64,000 nt of DNA, taken from positions 23,108 through 87,107 of the forward strand of contig JAGLWI010000006.1 in NCBI GenBank assembly GCA_023133515.1. The letters are read 5' to 3'. The position numbers were made by a program, and so were the translations under genes. This DNA comes from Candidatus Babeliales bacterium. GTDB taxonomy: Bacteria > Babelota > Babeliae > Babelales > UASB340. This document shows, piece after piece, positions 20,289 through 29,804 of the stretch. The first letter of the stretch is position 1, and each line of letters starts with the position of its first letter. Under the pieces are notes generated by a model, which had not been told where the DNA came from, ran no database searches, and saw only the letters and a list, made by a program, of their open reading frames with translations.

Positions 20289-20310
20289 TCCTTATATAAA
20301 TAGAAAAAAT

Positions 20311-20385
20311 GGCCCTATCGTCTAACGGTTAGGACATTGCCCTCTCAAGGCAAAAATAGGGGTTCGATTCCCCTTAGGGTCACCA
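20311..20385 (+). tRNA. tRNA-Glu (anticodon CTC)
   Basis: A cloverleaf can be folded by hand: 7-bp acceptor (GGCCCTA with TAGGGTC, one G-T pair), D arm, anticodon stem TTGCC/GGCAA with loop CTCTCAA giving anticodon CTC, and a TTCGATT T-loop. CCA is encoded at 20383-20385. Confidence 0.95.
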
Positions 20386-20391
20386 AAAAAT

Positions 20392-20676
20392 TTAATCACC
20401 ACCAATTATTCGAAAAACTTTACGAAAGTCTCTCTTTTCAGACATCGGTTCCACAATCACTTCACTAACCTTAGATTGTGTAGAACCTTTATATAATATA
20501 TCGATAAAATCATCTAATTTTTCTTTAAGACCACAGGCATAAACCAAAATTCCTCCATCACTCTCATTTTGAATAGTTCCTTCAATATCTATCTTTTCAG
20601 CATTTTTTTGAACAAAACGTCGATAAAATACCCCTTGCACCTTTCCCAAAACTTTTATCCTCACACACCTTTTCAT
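20392..20676 (-). CDS. acyP: Acylphosphatase
   Basis: A 94-residue acylphosphatase that hydrolyses acyl phosphates. The substrate-binding loop 'GKVQGVFYRRFV' with its arginine and the catalytic-asparagine motif 'GTIQNESDGG' are present. The start is the ATG at 20676, with AAAGGAG spaced 6 bases; an in-frame TTG just upstream is less likely. Convergent with tRNA-Glu. Confidence 0.93.
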   Translation of the reverse strand: MKRCVRIKVLGKVQGVFYRRFVQKNAEKIDIEGTIQNESDGGILVYACGLKEKLDDFIDILYKGSTQSKVSEVIVEPMSEKRDFRKVFRIIGGD

Positions 20677-20772
20677 TACCAACTCCTTTTAATTTTAAAA
20701 ATTTTTCAATTTGCTACTTATAGGCGTAAAATTAACAGAAATATGTCTAATTTGTCAAAATAAATTTGATCT

Positions 20773-21939
20773 TTAAAAAAGTTGCTTTCTATAAAGAGAT
20801 AAATGTTGTTCAACCATACTTTTGTTATGAAAGTCATACAAATTGTCTGGATAATCACACATTTTCTTAAATAACTCGCCATCTTTCAATATTAACTTCA
20901 TCTTTTCTGACAACTTCTCCCAATCCCCAACTTCAACTAAAAATCCATTTTTACCATCAAATATCACTTCAGAAATTCCACAAATGTTATAACTAACAAC
21001 AGGCAATCTACTCAATCTTGCCTCCACAATAGCACATGGAAGCCCCTCCCACAAAGAACTTAAAACAAAAAGGTCCCATTTAGTCAAAAATTTTGATACA
21101 TTATCCTGCCAACCTAAAAGCTCTATCTTATTTTGCAAAGAGTTTTTCTCAATCCAATTTTCTATATCTTTTCTTAAAATTCCATCTCCAATTATCTGTA
21201 AAAAAATATCTTTTTTTAAAACCTTTTCATTTAATCTTTTAAAGGCTTTCAAAAGATCAAAAATATTTTTTTGTGGTTTAAAACAAGAGACTGTTCCTAT
21301 TACAAATTTTGGAACTTTAACTGCCCCATAAAATTCATTTTTAATTTTTGATGCAGGAATATAAAACCGATCCCAATCAACTGCAGCACGAATCACAGAA
21401 CTTTTTTTTGAAAATCTTGGTAACAATCTTTTACCAATATTCAAATCATAATAAGATACACAAACATAATGTGTTGTAATAAAACTTGTAAAAAACTCCA
21501 TAAAATATATAACCAACCATGTTATTCTATTTTGATACTCATGAAAACCAAAACCATGAACCGTGTGAATTCTTCTTTTAACACCCGCAAAAAATGCCGC
21601 CCAACGACCCAAAAAACCAGCTTTTGTGCTATGAGTATGAACAATCAAGTTTTGGTATTTTTTTTTCAGAATTCTTATTCTTTTTATCATCAAAAAAAAA
21701 GTTCTAATCTCATTGATTATATTTTTTATTCCAACTTCCCTCTTAAAACTTTTCAAAAGAAAAACTGAATCAATTTTTCTTACTTGTTCTGCCAAAACTC
21801 CCTCTTCACCACAAACAAGTCCACTAAAATTTCCTTTCTTACGCAATCCTTCAATCAATGAGAGGCAAATTTTTTGAGCTCCACCCAGCTCAAGTTTTGT
21901 CAAAATATACAATACATTAACTTTTTTATTATTTATCAC
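20773..21939 (-). CDS. Glycosyltransferase family 4 (GT-B)
   Basis: About 388 residues. N-terminal 'VLYILTKLELGGAQKICLSL' is the usual GT4 start, and the C-terminal domain has 'LQIIGDG', 'LLGWQDNVSKFL' and the E-x7-E motif 'EGLPCAIVEARLS'. Likely a retaining transferase for cell-surface glycan or lipid glycosylation; the sugar is unknown. I choose the GTG at 21939 because AAGGA lies 7 bases upstream; the ATG codons at 21960 and 21966 have no ribosome-binding site. Confidence 0.88.
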   Translation of the reverse strand: MINNKKVNVLYILTKLELGGAQKICLSLIEGLRKKGNFSGLVCGEEGVLAEQVRKIDSVFLLKSFKREVGIKNIINEIRTFFLMIKRIRILKKKYQNLIVHTHSTKAGFLGRWAAFFAGVKRRIHTVHGFGFHEYQNRITWLVIYFMEFFTSFITTHYVCVSYYDLNIGKRLLPRFSKKSSVIRAAVDWDRFYIPASKIKNEFYGAVKVPKFVIGTVSCFKPQKNIFDLLKAFKRLNEKVLKKDIFLQIIGDGILRKDIENWIEKNSLQNKIELLGWQDNVSKFLTKWDLFVLSSLWEGLPCAIVEARLSRLPVVSYNICGISEVIFDGKNGFLVEVGDWEKLSEKMKLILKDGELFKKMCDYPDNLYDFHNKSMVEQHLSLYRKQLF

Positions 21940-22015
21940 TTTATTATCCTTTAAAAACATAAACATTAAATTAAAAATTATAATAATTCAGAAAATAACT
22001 AGAAACAACAAAAAT

Positions 22016-22975
22016 TTAATAAGTTTTTGTTATTAAAGATAAAGTAATAATAAGAGTGTATATGGCAGCAGATTCTATAAATGCTATAGCTAAAATATTT
22101 GATCTAAATAAAATACCATAATTTTTAGGTTCAATCGCAATCTCATAACAACTTTTGCTACCAACAAAACCAGCAGCTAAAGCCGTTCCAAATGCACCAA
22201 GAGCAATACACAAAGCTGCTGAAAAAAATCCTATGGATGACCCAATAGGATTTGTAGATGATAAAGGATTATAAATAATTAAAATTGAACTTAAAAGACA
22301 GAATATCAATGGTGTTTCAATTATAGCTTGATTAACCATAGAAAATGTAAAAATTTTACCATATGCTTCTTTATTCAAACCTACTGATCTACAAGAAGAA
22401 TGTGCAAAAATAGCCTGTCCACAAGAAGGCCCTATACATCCAATCGCTATGCAAAATGATGCTGCAAAAAGTTTTATTCCTTCAAAAATTGAAAGTGTCT
22501 CAGAAAATTTGCCTCTTATAATTAAACAAATTATAAAAGCAAAAACAACTGGCGCTTCAATTATCGATTGTGAAAGAAGCATTATTGTAACAATTTTTTG
22601 TGAAAAAAATGGTTGTCTAGCAATAGATTCACAAGAACTTTTTACAGCAAAACTTGAAGCTATACTTATCGCTGAGGCCGAAAACCCTATCGCTAAAGCT
22701 ATACCTAATTCTACTAACGCTATAGGCCACGTTATCTCTATTGCAGTCCCAAATAAAGTTAAAAGGGCAATAACGAGAGCAAGAATAACACCACTCTCAA
22801 TAAACGCCAAACCAATTACCATAGTCTTAAATGTCTTATCATTTCCTTCTTTCTGGCGAGCCATTGTTCCAATAGCACTAAAAGCACCAATACCTTGACC
22901 AATCCCAGTTCCGATAGAACCCAATGCTACGGTAAGACCAATAGAAAAATAATGTAAAAGCTGAGGAGTTAACAT
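22016..22975 (-). CDS. atpE: F0 ATP synthase c-subunit, four hairpins fused in one chain
   Basis: 319 residues, four times the usual c-subunit size of about 80. Four helical hairpins follow one another (about 1-75, 79-152, 156-230, 243-316). Each second helix keeps the ion-carrying glutamate: AFIESG, SIIEAP, AIIETP and AFIESA. The first hairpin has the 'GIGQG' motif and 'ARQ' loop typical of c-subunits. The helix-1 glutamine aligned with the Na+-site Gln of Na+-type rings is seen in hairpins 1 and 3 but not in 2 and 4. It lies 18 bases downstream of atpB. The hairpins are well diverged, so the fusion is old and not an assembly error. Confidence 0.9.
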   Translation of the reverse strand: MLTPQLLHYFSIGLTVALGSIGTGIGQGIGAFSAIGTMARQKEGNDKTFKTMVIGLAFIESGVILALVIALLTLFGTAIEITWPIALVELGIALAIGFSASAISIASSFAVKSSCESIARQPFFSQKIVTIMLLSQSIIEAPVVFAFIICLIIRGKFSETLSIFEGIKLFAASFCIAIGCIGPSCGQAIFAHSSCRSVGLNKEAYGKIFTFSMVNQAIIETPLIFCLLSSILIIYNPLSSTNPIGSSIGFFSAALCIALGAFGTALAAGFVGSKSCYEIAIEPKNYGILFRSNILAIAFIESAAIYTLIITLSLITKTY

Positions 22976-22993
22976 AAAAAAATCTCCTTTTCT

Positions 22994-23830
22994 TTATTCT
23001 TCAACAGTCTCTCCCTCATTTTGTAAAGCAACAGAAAGATAAGTAATAGTTAACATTGTCAAAACAAATGATTGAACAAATCCCTCAAAAATTCCAAAAA
23101 ACATCTGAGTACCCGCAATAAAAAATACTGCTACCAAAAATGCTTTTAACGTCCAATCTAAAATTTTATGTTCCTCTAAAGTAATCAATTTTCTAATTAA
23201 CCAATAAATTATCAAAAATCCTAAAGAAAAAATTATAAAATATGTTCGATAAATTGATAACGCATTGATTGCTATCAAAAAGATTATCGAACCACCTAAA
23301 ATATTTCCAAAAAGACGAAATGACATAGATGCAATCTTTGCAATTTCACCAATTATATTGAGTGGTAAAAGAATAAAAAAAGGATGTGTAAACTCTTTTA
23401 AATAAGCTATAATTCCATGCAATTTAATCTTTTGAACCTGAACATAAAAAAAGCTTAACGATCCTAACGCAAAGGCAGTATTCAAGTCTTTTGTAGTCTC
23501 GTCAACATATGGTAACAATCCCACAAGACAACAAAAGAGTGTAAAAAAGAAGATAGTTGATACAAAACAAAAATATTTATACTTAAACTTTCCTCCAAAA
23601 GATTCTTTGCAAAGATTATCAAAAAAAGAAACTGCCTTTTCAAATATAAGAGCAACTGGATTCAAGCCTTTTCTTAAAAAAAAACGACCAATTAATATCA
23701 AAGCAAACATTATTACCATAGCAATCCAAGTATCTTTTAGAGTATCAATATGTACTCCCCAAAAATCACCTGTCAAACCAAAAACTTCAAAAGGTTTTAT
23801 AAGTTTTTCTTCAAATACTGCGATCTTCAT
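22994..23830 (-). CDS. atpB: F0 ATP synthase subunit a
   Basis: About 278 residues with several membrane segments. The conserved stator-arginine segment 'MSFRLFGNILGG' is intact, preceded by 'IGEIAKIA'. Subunit a forms the ion half-channels facing the c-ring. I prefer the ATG at 23830 (7 bases after AAGG) over the one at 23836. It overlaps the upstream membrane gene by 20 bases. Subunits b, delta and the F1 genes are not in this window, so the F0 and F1 genes are split. Confidence 0.94.
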   Translation of the reverse strand: MKIAVFEEKLIKPFEVFGLTGDFWGVHIDTLKDTWIAMVIMFALILIGRFFLRKGLNPVALIFEKAVSFFDNLCKESFGGKFKYKYFCFVSTIFFFTLFCCLVGLLPYVDETTKDLNTAFALGSLSFFYVQVQKIKLHGIIAYLKEFTHPFFILLPLNIIGEIAKIASMSFRLFGNILGGSIIFLIAINALSIYRTYFIIFSLGFLIIYWLIRKLITLEEHKILDWTLKAFLVAVFFIAGTQMFFGIFEGFVQSFVLTMLTITYLSVALQNEGETVEE

Positions 23831-24161
23831 AATCATGCCTTATCTTTATTGGTTTTTGTACTAAAATAACATAACCCCAAAATGCTAACATAAACATTAT
23901 TAGTACGACAATTATATTAAAATGTAGTAAAAAAACAGAAAACAAAAAAGAAAGAATCAAAAAAACATTACCAAATACTAAAAACAAAATAAAGAAAAAA
24001 AGTCTTTTTCGATTAAACTTTTTTAAAATTTTTTTATCTTGCAAACCAACCTGTTTTTTCCTAAACCAATACATCCGTTTTAATTTTTCTACAAAAAAAT
24101 AACCGTATATAAGCCCAATAATCAAACCAAAGATTATCGATTCTAATAAATTTATTATCAT
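23811..24161 (-). CDS. Small membrane protein upstream of atpB (AtpR/AtpI-like by position)
   Basis: 116 residues with three hydrophobic segments: 'IIFGLIIGLIYGYFFVEKL' first, then a basic loop, then two adjacent helices. It overlaps atpB and starts the F0 operon. In N-type (Na+) ATPase operons AtpR has this size and this place next to atpB, and in other operons AtpI does. I infer a role in F0 or c-ring assembly from position only; sequence similarity is weak to my eye. Confidence 0.55.
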   Translation of the reverse strand: MIINLLESIIFGLIIGLIYGYFFVEKLKRMYWFRKKQVGLQDKKILKKFNRKRLFFFILFLVFGNVFLILSFLFSVFLLHFNIIVVLIMFMLAFWGYVILVQKPIKIRHDYEDRSI

Positions 24162-24438
24162 TAAACTTAATCAATTTATATAAAAACACTTTCAAATTAT
24201 TTGAATTTTAATGTTATCACTATAATCAATGTTATCAAAAAATGATAAAAAACCTACAATATTGGCAACAAAACCATTCAAAAACTTGTTTTTCAAAAAA
24301 ATAAAAATTTTTATATCATAATTTTAAAAAACTATTGATTTTCTATTTGGAATAAAGATATGCTTATTATTAGAAAAATTGAAAAATTTTTAAAAGTAAA
24401 AAATTTCTATTAAGGTCAGTTTTAAAAAAAGGAGAAAA

Positions 24439-24870
24439 ATGAAAAAGTTTATGTCTCTCTTATCTTTATTAATATTTAGTATTTTTTTATGTTCAGCAAC
24501 CAAATTAACTGTTAAAAAAAGTAGATCATTGCCAAAAAATCAAATTGTAGAAATAGAAGTGGTAATAAATGGAAAAATAGTTACTAGCGAAAAAGACATT
24601 CCATATCTAATGAGAATGTTTAAACCTGGAATGTTTCAATTGATAACAAAAGATAATCCTTTTACAATAAAACTCAAAGATTCAAAAAGTAATACAGCAA
24701 AAATAATCGTCAGAACATTAATTCTCACAAAAAAAGGACCCAAAACTCAAACAAAAACGGTAGAACTTAAAAACATAAAAAAAAATGTGATAGTTACAGT
24801 TAACAAAAATAAAAAAGACAATATAAAACTAACAGTATCAGGAAAATGTAACGTAAAATTTGTAAAATGA
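24439..24870 (+). CDS. Small secreted protein, first of a coupled pair
   Basis: 143 residues with a signal peptide (hydrophobic 5-18, possible cleavage after 'CSA'). The mature part is Lys/Thr/Val-rich with alternating hydrophobic residues, suggesting a small beta-sandwich. AAAGGAG lies about 6 bases before the ATG. Its stop overlaps the next ORF by 4 bases (ATGA). No family recognised. Confidence 0.7.
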   Translation: MKKFMSLLSLLIFSIFLCSATKLTVKKSRSLPKNQIVEIEVVINGKIVTSEKDIPYLMRMFKPGMFQLITKDNPFTIKLKDSKSNTAKIIVRTLILTKKGPKTQTKTVELKNIKKNVIVTVNKNKKDNIKLTVSGKCNVKFVK

Positions 24871-25241
24871 AAAAAATAATTTTAATAACATTTTTAATAT
24901 TAATTCCTATGTTGACTCTGATAAAAAAGGCTAATTGTGATAAGTCTTCTGCTAAAGCAACATTAAAAATAAAAATAAACAAAAATGAATATAAAAAAAA
25001 GAATTTTATTTTTAAAATCAGTGTTGGATCTTATAAAACAACTTTGAAATCTTCATCCAAGCCATACTTTAAAATAATATATAATGTTAAAAATAAAGCT
25101 TCTGTAAAAATAGAAATATGTGATGAACATGGTAAAACTATAAAAACAAAGTCCATAAAGTTTAATATCTGGTATCCAGAAATCACTATACGTTACAAAG
25201 GTAACACAAAGTTCTTAATCATAACATCAGGGGAATGGTAA
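24867..25241 (+). CDS. Small secreted protein, second of a coupled pair
   Basis: 124 residues with a signal peptide (hydrophobic 4-18, then 'KKANC'). Its mature part has the same Lys-rich, beta-alternating texture as its upstream neighbour, with which it overlaps by 4 bases, so the two may be diverged paralogues acting together. It stops 6 bases before the convergent ppsA stop. Confidence 0.68.
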   Translation: MKKIILITFLILIPMLTLIKKANCDKSSAKATLKIKINKNEYKKKNFIFKISVGSYKTTLKSSSKPYFKIIYNVKNKASVKIEICDEHGKTIKTKSIKFNIWYPEITIRYKGNTKFLIITSGEW

Positions 25242-25247
25242 ATTTAT

Positions 25248-27635
25248 TTACGCCAATATCAAATACTCTTTTAAAACTGTATCAGGATTTAAAGAGATAG
25301 AATCAATTCCACTCTCAATTAAAAATTTAGTAAATTCTGGGTAATCTGATGGGGCTTGCCCACAAATTCCAATTTTCTTTTTATTTTTTTTTGCTCCCTC
25401 AATTGCCATTGCTATTATTTTTTTTACAGCAGCGTCTCTTTCATCAAAAATTGAAGAAATTAATGCTGAATCTCTATCAACACCAAGAACAGTTTGAGTA
25501 AGATCATTTGAACCAATAGAAAATCCATCAAAAATTTTGCTAAATTGATCAATCAACAAAATATTTGATGGAATCTCACACATCATGTAAATTTCTAATC
25601 CGTTTTGGCCTTGCTTTAAACCATGTTTTTTCATCTCTTCTACAACAGACTCAGCTTCTTTAATAGTTCTTACAAAAGGAATCATCAGTTTGACATTTGT
25701 CAGACCCATCTCATTTCGAATCTTTTTCATTGCCAAACATTCAAGTTCAAAAGCCGGTCTATAATTTTCATGATAATACCGGCTAGCACCCCTAAATCCA
25801 AGCATCGGATTTTCTTCATCCGGTTCAAAATATTGACCTGCAATAAGCTTTCGATATTCGTTACTCTTAAAATCTGACATTCTTATAATCACAGGTTTTG
25901 GATAAAAAGCAGCAGCAATTGTTCCAGCTTCTTGGGCCAGTTTATCTATAAAAAACTGTTTTTTGTCATCATACTCAAAAGTTAATTCCTCTATCAAACT
26001 TCGATCTTTTCTATCACTAACTTTGTCAATCGCAACAAGCGCCATTGGATGAATTTGAATTGCAGTATTGATAATAAATTCAAGTCTTGCAAGACCAACA
26101 CCATCGACCGGCAACTTTGAAAACCCAAACGCTTCATCTGGATTTCCAACATTCATCATAATTTCAACATCTAATTTTGGAAGAGCAGACACCTCAACCT
26201 TTTTAACTTCAAAAGGAATTTTCCCTTCATAAACAATACCAATCTCTCCTCCACTACAATCTAAAGTCACAAGTTGCCCATCTGTTATCTTTTCGGTAGC
26301 TTCTATTGCACCAACAATTGCAGGAATTCCAAGCTCTCTACTTACAATTGCAGCATGACATGTTCTTCCTCCACGATTTGTAATAATTCCAGCCGCCAAT
26401 TTCATAATCGGTTCCCAATCAGGATCAGTCATATCGGTTATTAAAATTTCGCCTTGCTTAACCTTGTGCATAAACTTTGCAGACTCAATCAATCTTGCTT
26501 TTCCAAAAGCAATTTTTCTTCCAATACTTTTTCCTTTTGCCAAAATTCTATTTTCATATTCTGCTTTTCGTTGCAAAATATACTCCTCCAAAAACGTCTC
26601 ATTCTCTTTTAAAACATGAACAGTTTCCGGCCTTGCTTGCAAAATATAAATTTTTCCATCAATCCCGTCTTTAGCCCATTCTATGTCCATTGGAACCCAT
26701 GAACCTTTTAAATTAGAATAATGTTTTTCTATAATCAATGATTGACGTGCAAGATCCAAAATCTCATCATCATTAAGAGAAAAAAATTTACGATCTATTC
26801 GAGCAACATCAACATTTTTTGTAGGTTCTTTTGAATCTTGCGAATAGATCATTTTTATACTTTTACGACCTAAACGTTTTTTTAAAATCGGTTTGAAACC
26901 TTTTTCCAAAGTTAGTTTATGTACATAAAATTCATCAGGATTTACAACTCCTTTTACAACATTTTCTCCAAGTCCATACGATGAATTGATAAAAACAACA
27001 TCCTTAAAACCAGATTCTGTATCAAGAGTAAATGCTACACCAGCACTCGCTTTATCAGATCGAATCATCTTTTGAACACCAACTGAAAGCGCAATTTTCA
27101 TATGCTCAAAACCATGATCAATCCGATAAGAAATTGCACGATTTGTAAAAAGAGACGCAAAACAATTTTTACAAGCAGGCAATAACTCTTTTTCTCCTAT
27201 AATATTCAAAAATGTTTCCTGCTGCCCGGCAAAAGAAGCCTCCGGCAAATCTTCTGCAGTTGCAGATGATCTAACCGCCACATCACAATTCTCACCATAT
27301 TTTTTTTCCATCAACTGATATGCCAATTTAATCTCTTCCTGCAAATCATTTGGTAAAGAAGCAGCGCGAATCAAAGATCTAATTTCATGACCTATAAGCG
27401 CAAATTCCTTTAATTTTTTTTTATCCATTTTTGACAACAATTTTTTAATCTTATCTTCAATATTATTTTCTTTTAAATGATACCAATAAGCATTTGTTGT
27501 TACTGCAAAACCTAAAGGAATTAAAATTCCCTTTTTGGTTAAATTATAAATCATCTCCCCCAATGACGCATTCTTCCCACCAACCAGAGCTAAATCCTTC
27601 ATATTTATTTCTTCAAATTTTTTTATAAATTTCAT
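25248..27635 (-). CDS. ppsA: Phosphoenolpyruvate synthase
   Basis: 795 residues, normal length. It converts pyruvate, ATP and water to PEP, AMP and phosphate. N-terminal ATP-grasp-like domain ('VGGKNASLGEMI', 'ATAEDLPEASFAGQQ'), central phosphohistidine domain with the swivelling histidine in 'GGRTCHAAIVSRELG', and the C-terminal PEP/pyruvate barrel with 'SIGSNDLTQTVLGVDRD' and the cysteine motif 'IGICGQAPSD'. AAAAGGAGAG lies before the ATG. It suggests gluconeogenic use of pyruvate. Confidence 0.95.
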   Translation of the reverse strand: MKFIKKFEEINMKDLALVGGKNASLGEMIYNLTKKGILIPLGFAVTTNAYWYHLKENNIEDKIKKLLSKMDKKKLKEFALIGHEIRSLIRAASLPNDLQEEIKLAYQLMEKKYGENCDVAVRSSATAEDLPEASFAGQQETFLNIIGEKELLPACKNCFASLFTNRAISYRIDHGFEHMKIALSVGVQKMIRSDKASAGVAFTLDTESGFKDVVFINSSYGLGENVVKGVVNPDEFYVHKLTLEKGFKPILKKRLGRKSIKMIYSQDSKEPTKNVDVARIDRKFFSLNDDEILDLARQSLIIEKHYSNLKGSWVPMDIEWAKDGIDGKIYILQARPETVHVLKENETFLEEYILQRKAEYENRILAKGKSIGRKIAFGKARLIESAKFMHKVKQGEILITDMTDPDWEPIMKLAAGIITNRGGRTCHAAIVSRELGIPAIVGAIEATEKITDGQLVTLDCSGGEIGIVYEGKIPFEVKKVEVSALPKLDVEIMMNVGNPDEAFGFSKLPVDGVGLARLEFIINTAIQIHPMALVAIDKVSDRKDRSLIEELTFEYDDKKQFFIDKLAQEAGTIAAAFYPKPVIIRMSDFKSNEYRKLIAGQYFEPDEENPMLGFRGASRYYHENYRPAFELECLAMKKIRNEMGLTNVKLMIPFVRTIKEAESVVEEMKKHGLKQGQNGLEIYMMCEIPSNILLIDQFSKIFDGFSIGSNDLTQTVLGVDRDSALISSIFDERDAAVKKIIAMAIEGAKKNKKKIGICGQAPSDYPEFTKFLIESGIDSISLNPDTVLKEYLILA

Positions 27636-27720
27636 GATTATGTTCTCTCCTTTTTTAAAGATTCCTAGTCATGATTACTCAAAGATATTAAAATAAATAA
27701 TCAGATAAAGGAAATATAAA

Positions 27721-28809
27721 ATGAAATTTGAGAAAAAAGAAAAAAACCTAATAACATTTATTCTTTATGATAGTATCCACAACTCAGTTTTTAAAAGCCA
27801 AATTCTATCACCCTTATTAAATATGCTGAAAAAAAACAAAACCTTAAAAATACACCTAATATCTTTTGAAAAAACAATACCTCCAAAAAAATTATTAACT
27901 AACTTCGAAAACATAAAACGATTAAATATTTTTTTTTTAAAACGCTTCCCTTTCTTTGGAAAATTAAGTCTTTATTTTGCTATATTTCAATTAAAAAAGT
28001 TATTTAAAAAAATACATTCTCAATCAATCATATGCCGTGGACCTCTTGCAGGATGGATTACAATCAAGGTCTTAAAAAATTTAAATATAAAAGCAATACC
28101 AATTAAAATTCAAGCTCGAGGTCTTTGCGCCCAAGAATATAGATTTGCAACTCAAAAATTAAAAGAAAACTTTATTAAAAGATTATTACGAAAATTTATC
28201 TATAAAAGTTTAGAAAAAATAGAAATCGAAACATTTAAAAAACATACAGAAAATAAGTTCAATATAGAAATAGAAAGTGTAAGTCACGCACTTTCACAAT
28301 ATCTAGTAAAAAATTTTAAAACTGACCCTTGTAAAATAATTCTAGCAACAAAAGATATTCCACAAAAACTAAGTAATGAAAAGAAAAAAGATTGGAGAAA
28401 TAAAATAAGAAAAAAATTAGAAATAGCAGATGAAAAATTTGTTTATTGCTATAGTGGTTCAACAAAACCATGGCAGTGTTTACCACAAACTATGGATTAT
28501 TTTAAAAAAGAATATAAAAAAAATTCAAACAATTTTTTACTTTTACTATCTAATGATAAAAAGGAAATTGTACAAATTCTTAAAACTAAAAATCTCCCAA
28601 AAAAAAGCTATAAATTTTTAAGTGTTGATCCAAAAGAATTACAAAAATATCTTTGTGCATGTGATGCTGGATTTCTATTTCGAGATAAAGACATAATAAA
28701 TTGGGTTTCTAGACCTACAAAAATGTTGGAATATATTGCATCCGATCTTAAGATAATTCATAACCATACGGTTTCTTGGCTATCTGATCAAAAGGAAAAT
28801 CAAATTTAA
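27721..28809 (+). CDS. Glycosyltransferase-like protein, C-terminus probably cut short
   Basis: 362 residues with a GT-B-like layout. The second half has 'FVYCYSGSTKPWQ', 'FLLLLSNDKKEI', 'YLCACDAGFLFRDKD' and 'SRPTKMLEYIASDLKII', the pattern of GT4 C-terminal domains. A typical protein continues 40-80 residues past that point, but here the frame ends 20 residues later, inside the 3' end of the convergent MBL gene (62-bp overlap). The start has AAAGGA upstream. Donor and acceptor are unknown. Confidence 0.65.
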   Translation: MKFEKKEKNLITFILYDSIHNSVFKSQILSPLLNMLKKNKTLKIHLISFEKTIPPKKLLTNFENIKRLNIFFLKRFPFFGKLSLYFAIFQLKKLFKKIHSQSIICRGPLAGWITIKVLKNLNIKAIPIKIQARGLCAQEYRFATQKLKENFIKRLLRKFIYKSLEKIEIETFKKHTENKFNIEIESVSHALSQYLVKNFKTDPCKIILATKDIPQKLSNEKKKDWRNKIRKKLEIADEKFVYCYSGSTKPWQCLPQTMDYFKKEYKKNSNNFLLLLSNDKKEIVQILKTKNLPKKSYKFLSVDPKELQKYLCACDAGFLFRDKDIINWVSRPTKMLEYIASDLKIIHNHTVSWLSDQKENQI

Positions 28810-29785
28810 TTTTCTGTCCTATTTTTAAAATATTCAGTTTTTTATCTTCTAAAAATTTACTTTTTTTACTCCAAGCCATTTTCAGTTGATTTATAGGATC
28901 AAGAAAATTATCTGAACCAAGTTTAAAAGTTCCCCAATGCATAGGAAGAAAATTTTCAGCTTTTAAATCTATAAAAGCATTTACAGATTCATATGAATCT
29001 ACATGAGAAATTTTTTGAGTCATTCTTGGATAAATAGGGCCAATAGGCATAAGCGCAATATTTATTGAAGAAAACTTTTTAGCAATATCTTTAAAATGAT
29101 TTGAATATGCTGTATCACCTGCAAAATATATCTTATAATTATTAAATTCAATCATCCAGCTTCCCCACAAAGAACGGTTTACAGAAAAAGCACTTTCTGC
29201 AGACCAATGAATTGCTGGCAAAAATGAAAATTTAATATTCTCATTTTTCAAATTAAAAGAACATTCCGTCCACCACTCTTTCTCATAAACATTTGAAAAA
29301 CCTTTTTTTAAAAACCAATCTTTATTTCCCTTAGGAACCAAAACAGTTGAATTATCCCTTTTTATAATATATGCAATAGATTTTTTTTCCATGTGATCGC
29401 TATGGTTGTGTGAAACTATTATAAAATCAATCTTTGGTAACTTTTCTAAAGTTATCCCTGCAGGAAAATTTCTTGGATAAAAAAACAAGAAAGTATTAAA
29501 AATAGGATCAGTCAAAATATTTATACCACTAATTTGAATTAAAAAAGTAGAATGACCAACCCACGTTATAACAGGAGATATACTACTATCTGCAGGAATA
29601 TTATTAATTATCCAATTTTTAAAATCATTTTTTTCGAAATACTTTTTTATATTGTTTTTAGTTAACCACCAATTTTTACTTGAAAGAAAAAAATTTCTGA
29701 ATACTTCATACAATTTTTTGGATGGAGAAACATTAAAATGATCTCCGTAAATCTTATTATTATCAAATCGTTTTTTTTTATTCAT
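28748..29785 (-). CDS. MBL-fold hydrolase, NAPE-PLD/UlaG-like
   Basis: 345 residues. Metal ligands are visible in 'SHNHSDHM' (HxHxDH), the Asp in 'FAGDTAYS', and late histidines in 'SHVDSYES' and 'LPMHWGTF'. 'VTWVGHSTFLIQ', 'ILTDPIF' and 'AIHWSAES...RSLWGSWMIE' resemble the N-acyl-phosphatidylethanolamine phospholipase D group of MBL proteins. A membrane-lipid substrate is possible but not shown. Located 19 bases after mnmA on the same strand. Confidence 0.85.
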   Translation of the reverse strand: MNKKKRFDNNKIYGDHFNVSPSKKLYEVFRNFFLSSKNWWLTKNNIKKYFEKNDFKNWIINNIPADSSISPVITWVGHSTFLIQISGINILTDPIFNTFLFFYPRNFPAGITLEKLPKIDFIIVSHNHSDHMEKKSIAYIIKRDNSTVLVPKGNKDWFLKKGFSNVYEKEWWTECSFNLKNENIKFSFLPAIHWSAESAFSVNRSLWGSWMIEFNNYKIYFAGDTAYSNHFKDIAKKFSSINIALMPIGPIYPRMTQKISHVDSYESVNAFIDLKAENFLPMHWGTFKLGSDNFLDPINQLKMAWSKKSKFLEDKKLNILKIGQKIKFDFPFDQIAKKPYGYELS

Positions 29786-29804
29786 AATTTAACGTTTATA
29801 AAAA

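Noticed and set aside
22449..22898. 149-codon plus-strand ORF antisense to the c-subunit gene
   Set aside because: It mirrors the repetitive membrane codons of the opposite strand; no ribosome-binding site and no protein texture.
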